Of a stretch of DNA of 64,000 bases, positions 23,271 through 32,525 are shown one piece after another. Location: the NCBI GenBank assembly GCA_025934735.1, contig JAICWP010000008.1, positions 62,001-126,000 on the forward strand, given 5' to 3'. Made by a program: the position numbers and the translations under genes. Under the pieces are notes generated by a model, which saw nothing but the letters and a program-made list of their open reading frames with translations, was not told the DNA's origin and did no database searches. Origin of the DNA: Terriglobales bacterium. Lineage in GTDB: Bacteria; Acidobacteriota; Terriglobia; Terriglobales; Acidobacteriaceae. Position 1 is the stretch's first letter, and every line of letters begins with the position of its first letter.

Positions 23271-26132
23271 GTGCCCAATTGCGCCCAGCCTAAGCCGAAG
23301 CCACATCCGTTCGTCAACCTCAATTTCGTAGCCAAACTTGCCACGCTGGCCTTGGGCGTTGCGCTGATGTTCTCGCCTCTCTGGGCACAAGAGAGGACGA
23401 CCGCACCCAGCCAGTTGCCACCCGCCGGCCCTTTGCCCCAGGACCAGGGAGCCGCCGGGCTCAAGGAAACCCTGCTGCGCCTGAAAACCACGGCGCGCAT
23501 GATGCATACCACCGCCCATCCCGATGACGAGGATGGCGGCATGTTGACGCTGGAGTCTCGGGGCAAGGGCGACAGCATCCTGCTGCTCACCCTGAACCGC
23601 GGCGAAGGCGGCCAGAACAAGGTCGGCAGCGGGCTGTTCGACGAGCTCGGTATCGTTCGCACTTTGGAGCAGCTGGCGGCCGACCGCTACTACGGGGTGG
23701 AGCAGCGCTTTACTCGGGTGGTGGATTTCGGCTTCTCCAAAACCGCCGACGAGACTTTCCAGAAGTGGAGCGGCCACGATGCTGCCCTGGGAGACATGGT
23801 GCGGGTGATCCGCACCTACCGCCCCGACGTGCTGGTGACGCGCTTCCAGGGCACGGACCGCGATGGCCACGGCAATCACCAGGCCGCCGGCATTCTGACT
23901 CGCGAGGCATTTCGCGCCGCCGCCGATCCCAATCGTTTTCCCGAGCAGCTCAAGCAAGGCCTGTTGCCCTGGCAGGCCAAGAAGCTGTACATGGACCACG
24001 TAGAACCCGGGGAGGAGTACACCGTCGTCTTCGATACTGGCGCGGCGGACCCGGCGCTGGGCATGTCGTACGTGCAGTTTGCCATCCAGGGGCTGCGCCA
24101 CGAGCTGTCACAGGGGGTGGGCTACTGGCATATCGAGCCTGGACAGCACCTGGACTATTACAAGCTGATTGATTCGGTGCTGCCGCCGCTTCCGGCGGGC
24201 GCGCACGAGAAGGACTTCTTCGAGGGCATTGATACCAGCGTCCCTGCCTTGGCGGACCGGCTGGGCTCGGAGCAATCCAAGGTGCCGGAGTTGAAGTCAG
24301 AGCTCTCGGAATTCCAGGACCGTATTGATAAAGCCTCCGATGAGGCCCGCAAAAGCTCTGACCGTGCGGCCGAACCGCTACTGCAAGCCCTGGCCGTGCT
24401 GAACCGCGCCATAGCGGAGGCGGAGAAGGCCGGACTCAGTCCCCCGGCCCGGCTGGACCTGATGAGCCGCCTGCAGCAAAAGCAACAGCAGTGCGAGCAG
24501 GCCATTTACCTGGCCATGAATACCAGGTTGCAGGCCACGGTAGCCCCGCCTTCCGGGGCGCCCAACTCCGTCCCGCCGCAAAAAGACGCCCTCACCGTGG
24601 TATCGCCCGGCCAGGTGTTTACCGTGATTGCCAAATTTCACAACGGATTTAACAAACCAATCGAGGTGCAGAACGTCTCTCTGCAGGGCGGCGAGGACTG
24701 GATTCTGGGCGTGTACAAGGGACAAAATACGAAGCTCAAGGCGGGCGAGGACTATTACGCCAACTTCCGCTTGCGCGTGCCGCAGAACGCCTCCTACACT
24801 CGACCCTATTTCCATCGCAGTTCGCCGGAAGACGCGGTGTACCAGATCAGCGACCCGCGCTATCTCACGCTGCCGCTGCCGCCGCCACCGCTGCACGTCA
24901 AAGCCGACTTCTACGTTCCCCAGAGCAAAGGGCATAGCTTCACATTCGTCGGCCACGACGTGGAACTGGCCAGCGCCAAGGGATTGCAGGCGTCGGACGT
25001 TGTGCCGGTAACCGTGCCTTACCAGGACGCGAGCGGGCAGGAGCGCCACCCGACGCTGGCGGTGGGACCGGCCTTTTCGGTCATGCTGGACCCGAGCACG
25101 CAGGTGGTGCCGCTCTCCGATCCTAGTTGCCGCGTGAACGTGGACGTGCGCAGCGACGTTTCTGGCGCAGCCAACGGTGTGGTGCGCCTGGAACTGCCCC
25201 GGGGCTGGAAGGCGGAACCGCCGCAGCAGCAGGTTGAGTTCGCGCATCGCGGCGAGGACCGCCAGGTCAGCTTCAACGTGGTTCACCCCAGCATGCGGGA
25301 GGGACGGCAGCAGGTCCGCTCTGTATTCGACTCCGGCGGCGCCAACTATGCCGAGGGCTATACCGAGATCAGCCGCCCTGATATCGAAACTTTCTATTAC
25401 TACCAGCCCGCGGTTCAGCACGTGAGCGTGGTGGACGTCCAAGTGCCGAAGGAGCTGAGGATCGGCTACATCATGGGCGCGGGCGACGACATACCGCAGG
25501 TGCTGCGGGAAATCGGCATGAACGTGGACATGATTTCGCCGCAGGAGCTGGCCGGCGGCGATTTAAGCCGCTACGACACTATTGTGCTCGGCATCCGCGC
25601 CTACGACACGCGCGACGACGTGCGCGCCAACAACGCCCGGCTCCTCGAGTACGTCAAGAATGGCGGCACGCTCATGGTGCAGTACAACCAGCAGCTGACG
25701 CAGTTCAACGATGGCAAGTACACGCCCTATCCGGCGCAGGAGAGCCGGGACCGGGTTACGGTGGAAGAGTCCCCGGTGCAGATTCTTGCGCCCCAGGACG
25801 GTGTGTTCCATTATCCAAACCAGATCACCAGCAAGGATTTCGACGGTTGGGTGCAGGAGCGCGGCTTGTACTTCATGGATAAGTGGGACAGCCAGTTCCA
25901 GCCGCTTTTGGCTTCGCATGATCCGGGCGAGGCGCCGCTCAAGGGCGGTTTGCTGCTGGCGCATTACGGGAAGGGCATTTACATCTACAACGCCTATTCG
26001 TTTTTCCGCGAACTGCCCACCGGCGTGCCCGGCGCAATACGCCTGTATGTGAATTTGCTGAGCGCGGGGCACGAGAAGAAGCAAGCTTCAAAGTTGCAAA
26101 GTTTCACGGTTTCGGCGGCAAAGGGCAGATGA
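23271..26132 (+). CDS. PIG-L family deacetylase with large C-terminal extension
   Basis: GTG 23271 gives a signal-peptide-like start (NFVAKLATLALGVALMFSPL, then WAQE) and about 953 residues; the frame extends upstream to 23142 without signs of coding. The zinc-binding motifs TAHPDDEDGG and HGNHQAAG identify a LmbE/PIG-L deacetylase domain (about residues 65-330), which removes acetyl groups from N-acetylglucosamine-like substrates. A coiled helical segment (about 340-430) follows. A NEW3-like beta domain (RLELPRGWKAEPPQQQVEF) comes next, then a class-I-amidotransferase-like fold (LRIGYIMGAGDD, then DTIVLGIRAYD) that has no obvious catalytic Cys. It probably acts on extracellular glycans. A transporter gene follows. 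Confidence 0.82.
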   Translation: MPNCAQPKPKPHPFVNLNFVAKLATLALGVALMFSPLWAQERTTAPSQLPPAGPLPQDQGAAGLKETLLRLKTTARMMHTTAHPDDEDGGMLTLESRGKGDSILLLTLNRGEGGQNKVGSGLFDELGIVRTLEQLAADRYYGVEQRFTRVVDFGFSKTADETFQKWSGHDAALGDMVRVIRTYRPDVLVTRFQGTDRDGHGNHQAAGILTREAFRAAADPNRFPEQLKQGLLPWQAKKLYMDHVEPGEEYTVVFDTGAADPALGMSYVQFAIQGLRHELSQGVGYWHIEPGQHLDYYKLIDSVLPPLPAGAHEKDFFEGIDTSVPALADRLGSEQSKVPELKSELSEFQDRIDKASDEARKSSDRAAEPLLQALAVLNRAIAEAEKAGLSPPARLDLMSRLQQKQQQCEQAIYLAMNTRLQATVAPPSGAPNSVPPQKDALTVVSPGQVFTVIAKFHNGFNKPIEVQNVSLQGGEDWILGVYKGQNTKLKAGEDYYANFRLRVPQNASYTRPYFHRSSPEDAVYQISDPRYLTLPLPPPPLHVKADFYVPQSKGHSFTFVGHDVELASAKGLQASDVVPVTVPYQDASGQERHPTLAVGPAFSVMLDPSTQVVPLSDPSCRVNVDVRSDVSGAANGVVRLELPRGWKAEPPQQQVEFAHRGEDRQVSFNVVHPSMREGRQQVRSVFDSGGANYAEGYTEISRPDIETFYYYQPAVQHVSVVDVQVPKELRIGYIMGAGDDIPQVLREIGMNVDMISPQELAGGDLSRYDTIVLGIRAYDTRDDVRANNARLLEYVKNGGTLMVQYNQQLTQFNDGKYTPYPAQESRDRVTVEESPVQILAPQDGVFHYPNQITSKDFDGWVQERGLYFMDKWDSQFQPLLASHDPGEAPLKGGLLLAHYGKGIYIYNAYSFFRELPTGVPGAIRLYVNLLSAGHEKKQASKLQSFTVSAAKGR

Positions 26133-26137
26133 TATTT

Positions 26138-26182
26138 AGGGGCGGCTTTGCCCGCCTGCACGGTGCAGAGCCCCGTGCCCAC
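26138..26182. repeat. GC-rich palindromic repeat
   Basis: GGGGCGGCTTTGCCCGCCTG is followed by CACGG-TGCAGAG-CCCCGTG, two adjacent hairpins. Related pairs lie at 27748-27788 and 29105-29140, so three copies flank the two transporter genes. They resemble REP units. Confidence 0.5.
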
Positions 26183-26228
26183 ACGGTCACCCGATGACTC
26201 CTGACTTCTGACAACTGACTCCTGACCC

Positions 26229-27737
26229 ATGACCGCCGTACCCAGCCAATCCGAAAAAGCGCACGGCGGCGGCCCGGAATTGATCCGCGGCATTGGCCTG
26301 GGCAGCGCCACCACTCTGAACATGGAGACCATGATAGGGGTGGGGCCATTCATCACCATCCCTCTGATCGTGAGCGCGGCGGGCGGTCCGCAGGCCATGC
26401 TGGGCTGGGTTTTCGGCGCTATTCTGGCACTGTGCGACGGGCTGATCTGGGCGGAACTGGGCGCCGCCATGCCTGGTTCCGGCGGCTCCTACCGCTACCT
26501 GAGCGAGATTTACGGGCCCAAAAGACTGGGGAAGCTCATCTCGTTTCTTTTTGTTTGGCAGCTCTCGTTCAGTGCTCCGCTTTCCATCGCCTCCGGCTGC
26601 CTGGGATTTTCGCAATACGCCAGCTATATCTGGCCGACGCTCGAGCGCGGCTACTTCAGCCGTGACCTGCGCCTGCCCATTCCGCTGCTGGGCGCGCTCG
26701 AAGGCCATGTGCTGGTAACGTCCGGCACTTTCCTGGCTATGGGCATTTGCCTGTTCGGGGTTTTGCTTTTGTACCGCCGCATCACCAGCATTGCGCGTAT
26801 TTCGAAGTTCCTGTGGGCGGGCGTGATGGGGACCATTCTTTGGGTCATCATTGCCGGGCTTACTCACTTCAGCGCCGCCCGCGCCTTCAGCTTCCCCCCG
26901 GGAGCGTTTCATCTTTCGCGCGGCTTTTTCCTGGGCTTGGGCGCCTCCATGCTGGTGGCCACCTATGACTACTGGGGCTATTACAACGTGTGCTTCATCG
27001 GAGGCGAGGTCAAAGACCCGGGAAAAACGATTCCCCGCGCCTTGCTGCTATCCATCCTGTTGGTGGCCGGTCTATATGTGCTCATGAATGTGAGCATTCT
27101 GGGCGTGATTCCCTGGCAGGAGCTGGCCGCATCGGCAAAAACGGACACGCGCTATTACGTGGTATCCACGCTCATGCAACGGGTTTACGGGGGCTGGGCG
27201 GGATACCTGGTGTCCGCCCTGATTATGTGGACGGCGTTTTCTTCGGTGTTCTCATTGCTGCTGGGCTACTCGCGCGTCCCGTATGCCGCGGCCCTGGACG
27301 GCAACTACTTTCGGGTGTTCGCGCGGGTCCATCCGCAGGGGCGCTTTCCTTATATTTCACTGGTGGCGCTGGGCGTGGTGGCTGCGGCTTACTGCTTTCT
27401 GCGCCTGGCGGATGTGATTGCCGCCCTGGTGGTGATCCGCATCATGATCCAGTTCCTGGTGCAGGCGGTGGGCTTTATCGTGCTGCGCATACGCCGCCCC
27501 GATATGCCGCGTCCGTTTCACATGTGGCTGTACCCGGTGCCCGCCCTGATAGCCATTGCCGGATTTGTGTTCATCCTGATTAACCGGCCGGACTTCCAGC
27601 AACAGGTACGTTACGCGATGGTGATTCTCATTGTGGGTATTGTGATTTATCTTGTGCGGGCGGCCCGGCGGCACGAGTGGCCGTTCGGCACGGAAGCGCG
27701 AGCCATGGTGGAAGAGGCGCCGGGCCAGAGCGGTTGA
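26229..27737 (+). CDS. APC-superfamily amino acid permease
   Basis: This 502-residue integral membrane protein has about 12 membrane segments. The first carries the APC substrate-site pattern IRGIGLGSATTLNMETMIG, then GPFITIPLI, and the second and third segments contain LGAAMPGSGGSYRYLSEIYG, a typical family motif. It should be a proton- or sodium-linked amino acid or amine transporter; the substrate is unknown. ATG 26229 directly follows a stretch of short TGACTCCTGAC-like repeats. GC-rich hairpin repeats lie on both sides, and no amino acid pathway gene is adjacent. Confidence 0.85.
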   Translation: MTAVPSQSEKAHGGGPELIRGIGLGSATTLNMETMIGVGPFITIPLIVSAAGGPQAMLGWVFGAILALCDGLIWAELGAAMPGSGGSYRYLSEIYGPKRLGKLISFLFVWQLSFSAPLSIASGCLGFSQYASYIWPTLERGYFSRDLRLPIPLLGALEGHVLVTSGTFLAMGICLFGVLLLYRRITSIARISKFLWAGVMGTILWVIIAGLTHFSAARAFSFPPGAFHLSRGFFLGLGASMLVATYDYWGYYNVCFIGGEVKDPGKTIPRALLLSILLVAGLYVLMNVSILGVIPWQELAASAKTDTRYYVVSTLMQRVYGGWAGYLVSALIMWTAFSSVFSLLLGYSRVPYAAALDGNYFRVFARVHPQGRFPYISLVALGVVAAAYCFLRLADVIAALVVIRIMIQFLVQAVGFIVLRIRRPDMPRPFHMWLYPVPALIAIAGFVFILINRPDFQQQVRYAMVILIVGIVIYLVRAARRHEWPFGTEARAMVEEAPGQSG

Positions 27738-27747
27738 AGTTGATTGG

Positions 27748-27788
27748 GTCGGGGCTTTGCCCCGACCAGCACGGGGCGCAGCCCCGTG
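27748..27788. repeat. GC-rich double palindrome
   Basis: GTCGGGGC-TTT-GCCCCGAC is followed at once by CACGGGGC-GCA-GCCCCGTG, two perfect eight-pair hairpins. It lies between the APC permease stop and the MFS start. It is the best-preserved of three related units in 26138-29140. Confidence 0.55.
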
Positions 27789-27834
27789 CGTAAACGCTAA
27801 AAGTGGGGCTCCAGAAGTGACGAAGGGAGAACCG

Positions 27835-29097
27835 ATGTCGGTGCGGGCGGCGGAACGGGCGCAATCGCTGTCGCCTTGGGCTCCCTTTCGCGAGCCCCTG
27901 TTCCGCTCCATCTGGATCGCGGCAGTCATCTCCTACGTCGGCACGTGGATGCAGAACCTGGGCAGCGCCTGGCTGATGACCTCGCTGACCCGCTCGCCGC
28001 TAATGATTTCGCTGGTGCAGGCGGCCTCCAGCCTGCCCGTGTTCTTAGTAGCGCTGCCCGCCGGCGCCCTGGCCGACCTGGTGGACCGCCGCCGGCTGCT
28101 GCTGGTCGCCCAGAGTTGGATGGCGGTGGCCGCCGCCGCTCTGGGTGTAATCACAATCCTGGGCGTGGTTACCCCCTGGACGCTCCTGCTGCTCACGTTT
28201 CTGTTGGGCTTGGGTGCGGTGATGAACGATCCTGCCTGGCAGGCCATCACGCCGGAAATTGTGTCGCCCGCCCAGCACGCCTCCGGGGTCGCGCTGAATT
28301 CCGCCGGCTTCAACGTGGCCCGTGCAGTGGGCCCGGCCTTGGGCGGAGCGGTGATCGCGGCTGCCGGGTCGGGTGTCGCGTTCCTCATTAACGCCGCGTC
28401 GTTCTTTGCGGTGATTTTCGTCCTTTACCAGTGGAAGCGGACGGCGGCAAACGGCAGCGGCAACGAGCGCCTGCTGAACGCACTCAAGGTGGGAGTGCGG
28501 TACGTGAAGCACACGCCCGCGGTGCGTTCGGTGCTGGTGCGCACCCTGGCTTTCAGCATTGCCGCCAGCGCGCTGCTGGCGCTATTGCCGGTGATTGCCC
28601 GTCCCTTTGGCTCTATCGGTTTCGGGCTGCTGCTGGGCTGTTTTGGTTTTGGAGCGCTGGCAGGAGCCGCGGTGTTGCCGCGCCTGCGCAGCCAGATGTC
28701 GGTGGATGCCGTGGTGGCGGTGGCTACGGTGGTATTTGCCCTGGCCACGGTGGCCGCCGGACGCGTGCACTCCTTCGGTCCGCTGGCGGGAGTGCTGTTC
28801 CTGGGCGGAGTGGGCTGGATCGCAATTCTGGCTTGCCTTAACGTGACCGCGCAGACCATGTCGCCGTCATGGGTGCTGGCGCGTTCGCTTTCCATGTATG
28901 TCCTGGTGCTGCAAGGAGGGCTGGCCGGCGGTAGCGCATTCTTCGGAGCCCTGGCCGACAGTCAGGGTGTGCCCAACGCGTTGCTGTATTCCGCACTGGG
29001 CCTGATCGCCGGCCTGGTTAGTATGCGCTGGCATCGCTTGCGCGCCCGCGAAGCCGACCTGGTGCGTTATGCCGACACGGGGATCACACATGGATAG
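27835..29097 (+). CDS. MFS transporter (EntS/MFS_3-like exporter)
   Basis: This 420-residue protein starts at ATG 27835, behind GGGAGA at 4 nt. The open frame runs back to 27652 through the repeat, but that part is not coding. It has about 12 membrane segments and the MFS_3 pattern: FRSIWIAAVISYVGTWMQNL, the loop motif GALADLVDRRRLLL between segments two and three, and AWQAITPEIVSPAQHASGVA. The group includes the enterobactin exporter EntS and drug exporters. The substrate is unknown and the gene stands between two GC-rich repeat units. Confidence 0.85.
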   Translation: MSVRAAERAQSLSPWAPFREPLFRSIWIAAVISYVGTWMQNLGSAWLMTSLTRSPLMISLVQAASSLPVFLVALPAGALADLVDRRRLLLVAQSWMAVAAAALGVITILGVVTPWTLLLLTFLLGLGAVMNDPAWQAITPEIVSPAQHASGVALNSAGFNVARAVGPALGGAVIAAAGSGVAFLINAASFFAVIFVLYQWKRTAANGSGNERLLNALKVGVRYVKHTPAVRSVLVRTLAFSIAASALLALLPVIARPFGSIGFGLLLGCFGFGALAGAAVLPRLRSQMSVDAVVAVATVVFALATVAAGRVHSFGPLAGVLFLGGVGWIAILACLNVTAQTMSPSWVLARSLSMYVLVLQGGLAGGSAFFGALADSQGVPNALLYSALGLIAGLVSMRWHRLRAREADLVRYADTGITHG

Positions 29098-29104
29098 CTT
29101 GCAA

Positions 29105-29140
29105 GGGCGGGGCTTCGCCCGCCTGCGCGGGGCAACTCCC
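29105..29140. repeat. GC-rich palindromic repeat
   Basis: GGCGGG-GCTTCG-CCCGCC is followed by CTGCGCGGGGCAACTCCC. It matches the order and flanks of the units at 26138 and 27748, though the second hairpin is degraded. It sits just after the MFS stop. Confidence 0.45.
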
Positions 29141-29216
29141 AGTACCCACATAGGCGATCTCCACGTTTTATGTTTGGGGCCATTTCCAGAATTCATCTTG
29201 CGTTCAGGAGACAATA

Positions 29217-29807
29217 ATGAAAGCCAGACTCACTTTGATGTTGCTGTTGTTATGTTGTGCCGCGATCCCATTTGCCCAGGCAAAATCCAAGGCCAAATCC
29301 GACAGCAAGGCCTCCGTTTCCCAGGTGATGGACCATCAATTTTCGGGGGTGGAAAAAGAATTTGTGGACGCGGCTGACGCTATGCCGGAAGACAAATACG
29401 ATTTCGCCCCCACCAATGGCGAATTCAAGGGCGTACGCACCTTTTCCCAGCAGGTAAAGCACGTGGCCGCGGTCAATTACCTGGTTTTTTCCGACATGCT
29501 GGGTGAAAAGCCCTCCGTAGACATCGGTGGCGAGAACGGGCCTGATTCCATGAAGTCCAAGGCCGATATTATGAAGTTCCTGCGCGACTCTTTTGCCCTG
29601 GGCCATCGAGCCTATGGGGCCATTACCCCTCAGAATGAAGTGGCGCCCATCAAGAACCCCTTCGGCGGGAAATCGCCGGTCACCCGACTGGGAATGGGAG
29701 CTTTGATTGTGGGGCACTGCTTCGACCACTATGGACAAATGGTGGAGTACCTGCGAATGAACGGCATCATTCCTCCGGCCAGCCGTCCAGAGCCGCCGAA
29801 AAAATAG
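29217..29807 (+). CDS. exported DinB-family protein
   Basis: This 196-residue protein starts at ATG 29217, behind CAGGAGACAATA. It has a signal peptide (MKARLTLMLLLLCCAAIPFA) and a Lys-rich mature start. The rest fits a four-helix DinB/YfiT-like domain: a metal-ligand His in QQVKHVAAVNYLVFSDML and another pair near GHCFDHYGQMVEYLRMNGII. Cytoplasmic relatives are metal-binding thiol transferases; exported forms are frequent in Acidobacteriota and uncharacterised. A second DinB gene in the window (13277-13823) is broken. Confidence 0.82.
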   Translation: MKARLTLMLLLLCCAAIPFAQAKSKAKSDSKASVSQVMDHQFSGVEKEFVDAADAMPEDKYDFAPTNGEFKGVRTFSQQVKHVAAVNYLVFSDMLGEKPSVDIGGENGPDSMKSKADIMKFLRDSFALGHRAYGAITPQNEVAPIKNPFGGKSPVTRLGMGALIVGHCFDHYGQMVEYLRMNGIIPPASRPEPPKK

Positions 29808-29833
29808 CTTTGTTGCTGCTTTTTTGCAGGATT

Positions 29834-29899
29834 ACGGGAACTCAGGGGAGGAACTTGCAGGGTTACCAAAGTCGCAACCCTGCCGCTCAGAGTTCCCGT
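29834..29899. other. nested hairpin element
   Basis: ACGGGAACTC (29834-29843) pairs with GAGTTCCCGT (29890-29899). Inside it, GCAGGGTT (29857-29864) pairs with AACCCTGC (29876-29883). Both stems are perfect. The element follows the DinB stop by 27 bp and is followed by TTAGTTTTC, so it may be a terminator, or a member of a palindromic repeat family. Confidence 0.45.
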
Positions 29900-30165
29900 T
29901 AGTTTTCAACGGCTTACGCAGCATAATGCAAAAACCCTGCCACTAAACCCCGATTTAACCCTTTTCGTGCATTTCGGTTGGGGATTTGACTCGTTTCTCC
30001 TAGCATGATGGTGCCTCTATCCGTGTGATTTTGGGGGAATTGAGCAGCTTCGACAGCTCCCCCACGCGGCCGGGAGGAGAAACACAAATTTGCACCAGGG
30101 TGCCTGTGGGGCGGATTACGTGGCCTGATTATGCAGGTTTCACACCTGGTGGGAGCAAACACACA

Positions 30166-32289
30166 ATGCACAAGCCAGTTAAGTACCTGGAGAAGGCTCT
30201 CAGCATCACTGCTAACGGGGCGTGGTTCGTCTTTGAGAGGCTGAACCGCATTCACCCGAACCCTTCGTTCATCCCGAAATGGTCCGAGAAGCCGCTCCTG
30301 AAGTCCTATGAGAAATCCAAGCCGCCGCTGGGCTGGCCGCGCCAGACGGATTCCCTGTGCCCCAAATGCGTGCCGGAAATCCGCCAGCAGATTCTGGATG
30401 GCAAACTGCCCCAGGAGGTCCTGCTCAACCAGAAGGTGGGCGAGATCAAGGCGCAGATCATTGAGCGCGACGGCAAGATTCTGATGGTGAAGGATTGCCC
30501 CAAGCATGGCCACTTTGAAGATGTGATGTCCATTGACGTGGACTTCTTCCGCCACCTGGAGCAGACCTTTCCCGGCCGCGATATTCGCTCGCACAATGAC
30601 GAGCACCTGCACCACCATGGCACCAGCACGGTGAAGTACGGCCGCGGCGCGGTGCTGACCATTGACCTGACCAACCGCTGCAACATGATGTGCGACCCCT
30701 GCTTCATGGACGCCAATCAGGTCGGGTTCGTGCACGAGTTGACATGGGAAGAGATCAAGACTCTGCTGGATAACGCCATCTCGATCAAGCCGAGGCGGCA
30801 GATGTCGGTGCAGTTCTCCGGTGGCGAGCCAACGCTTTCGCCCTACTTCCTGGACGCGGTGGCTTATGCGCGCAAGGTGGGCTACAACAGCGTGCAGGCG
30901 GCGACCAACGGGATTGAGTTCGCCAAGAGCAAGGAATTCTGCCGCCAGGCAGCGGACTCTGGCCTGCGCTACGCCTACCTGCAGTTTGACGGCGTAGGAA
31001 ATGCGGCAAACTCGCACCGCAAGGTCGGGAACCTGTTCGACGTGAAGCTGAAGGCCATTGAGAATCTGCACGAAGCGGGCGTGGAGCTCGTGCCCGTCAC
31101 CACCATCGTGAATGGCATTAACAACGAGCAGGTGGGGCGCATCGTGCAGTTTGCCCTGGATAATCCCCGCATCATGTCGTTCTGCTCGTTCCAGCCGGTA
31201 TCGTTCACCGGCCGCGACGAGGCCATTACTGATGAACGGCGGCAGGCGCAGCGCTACACGCTGTCCCACCTGGCGCACGACGTCAAGAAGCAGACTGGGC
31301 TGGGCGAGCCGGCGCGGGATTGGTTCCCGCTGTCGTTTGTCAGCACCTTCTCTGATTGGGCCGACCTGGTGCACGGGCCCGATGCTGCATGGGGACAGGT
31401 AAGCTGCGGCTGCCATCCGAATTGCGGTGTGGGCATGGCAATCCTGATTGACAAACACACCAAGGACGCGGCGCCGGTTACCGCCTTCCTCAATGCGGAC
31501 CGCCTGGCCAAGGATGTCGCGAAGATCAACGACGCAGCCCGCGGTAAGTTCCTGTCGTCGCTGGGTATGGCGATATCGGTGATGAGGAATTACGATTCCT
31601 TCAAAACCACGCCCCACTTCACCTTGTACGCGCTGTTGAAGAAGTTCGATAAGAGCTTCGGCGTCAGCAAAAAGGCGCAGACCGGCGGCTATGGCAAGGT
31701 GAGCGGCGACCGCACCCTGGAAGACATCCAGAAGCGGCGCACGGACCGCTGGAACATTTTGTTCATCGCGGGCATGTGGTTCCAGGATCTGTACAACTAC
31801 GACTTCCGGCGCACCGAGCAGTGCATCATCCCCTACGCCACCCAGGAAGGCGAAATCTCCTTCTGCGCCTACAACACCGGCATTGGCTGGCGCAATATCG
31901 TGGAAAAGATGCACATGACGGCCACGCTCACCAAGTGGTACGACGAGCACGGGCGGCATGAGATCTTCGCCGGCGGCAAGAAAGTCAGCCTGGATGGAGT
32001 GGAGCTCAAGGCGCTCACCCTGAAGGACGAAATCGTAACCACGGAAGAGCAGAAGGACTTGGACACCCTGGGCATCGCCAAGAATGCGCGCGAGGAGAAG
32101 ATGCGGGCGCGCAACGAGAAGATGAAGAACGACGGCGCCTACAACGAAAAGATGGCCAAGCTCTACCGCGAGGTCATTCTGAAGGAAGGGCCGGCTGCCA
32201 GCAAAGACGGCTTCATTCCTCTGGATGCGCTGCAATCCAAGGCCAACAAGAAAAGCGAGCAGGTCGCCGAGGAAGTGCTCGGAGACTGA
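30166..32289 (+). CDS. radical SAM protein, tetraether lipid synthase (Tes)-like
   Basis: ATG 30166 gives 707 residues; the frame extends upstream without coding character. The domain order matches the Tes/MJ0619 group. An N-terminal Cys-rich part has CPKC (65-68) and CPKHG (from 111). The radical SAM motif CNMMCDPC follows (Cys172, 176, 179), then GGEP (219-222). Further Cys at 414, 416, 420, 553 and 567 could hold auxiliary clusters. Tes joins the ends of lipid chains to make membrane-spanning lipids in archaea, and homologues are known in bacteria including Acidobacteriota. The C-terminal Lys-rich tail is unusual. A terminator follows, then the lipid-gene cluster on the same strand. Family placement is fairly secure; the exact reaction is inferred. 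Confidence 0.72.
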   Translation: MHKPVKYLEKALSITANGAWFVFERLNRIHPNPSFIPKWSEKPLLKSYEKSKPPLGWPRQTDSLCPKCVPEIRQQILDGKLPQEVLLNQKVGEIKAQIIERDGKILMVKDCPKHGHFEDVMSIDVDFFRHLEQTFPGRDIRSHNDEHLHHHGTSTVKYGRGAVLTIDLTNRCNMMCDPCFMDANQVGFVHELTWEEIKTLLDNAISIKPRRQMSVQFSGGEPTLSPYFLDAVAYARKVGYNSVQAATNGIEFAKSKEFCRQAADSGLRYAYLQFDGVGNAANSHRKVGNLFDVKLKAIENLHEAGVELVPVTTIVNGINNEQVGRIVQFALDNPRIMSFCSFQPVSFTGRDEAITDERRQAQRYTLSHLAHDVKKQTGLGEPARDWFPLSFVSTFSDWADLVHGPDAAWGQVSCGCHPNCGVGMAILIDKHTKDAAPVTAFLNADRLAKDVAKINDAARGKFLSSLGMAISVMRNYDSFKTTPHFTLYALLKKFDKSFGVSKKAQTGGYGKVSGDRTLEDIQKRRTDRWNILFIAGMWFQDLYNYDFRRTEQCIIPYATQEGEISFCAYNTGIGWRNIVEKMHMTATLTKWYDEHGRHEIFAGGKKVSLDGVELKALTLKDEIVTTEEQKDLDTLGIAKNAREEKMRARNEKMKNDGAYNEKMAKLYREVILKEGPAASKDGFIPLDALQSKANKKSEQVAEEVLGD

Positions 32290-32311
32290 AGAGCTGTTGC
32301 AGGGAACTTGA

Positions 32312-32342
32312 GGCCGCCGGAACGATGCCGGCGGCCTTTTTG
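32312..32342 (+). terminator. intrinsic terminator after the radical SAM gene
   Basis: GGCCGCCGG-AACGATG-CCGGCGGCC is a perfect nine-pair stem followed by TTTTTGT. It ends 23 bp after the stop codon, so the radical SAM gene is a separate unit from the genes downstream. Confidence 0.9.
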
Positions 32343-32525
32343 TCAAGAAAACCAATCTTTTGCAAAAGCCACAAAGGCCGGATCCGGGCTACTTTCTAGA
32401 GCCTGCCCAAAAGACCTCAGTTGCATCCTTACGGCCTCAGAAGGATAATGAGGCGCCCGCCGTACAACATTGATTACAATAAGGGTTTAGCCCGATCGCG
32501 TCCTAGAGCTCTGAGGAGACCTGTT

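Noticed and set aside
27652-27834. N-terminal extension of the MFS transporter
   Set aside because: The extension reads through a GC-rich palindromic repeat and is Arg/Pro-rich; ATG 27835 has a good ribosome-binding site.
29914-32355. 813-residue open frame on the minus strand
   Set aside because: It lies fully antisense to the radical SAM gene, has no family motifs, and is explained by GC-rich codon bias on the opposite strand.
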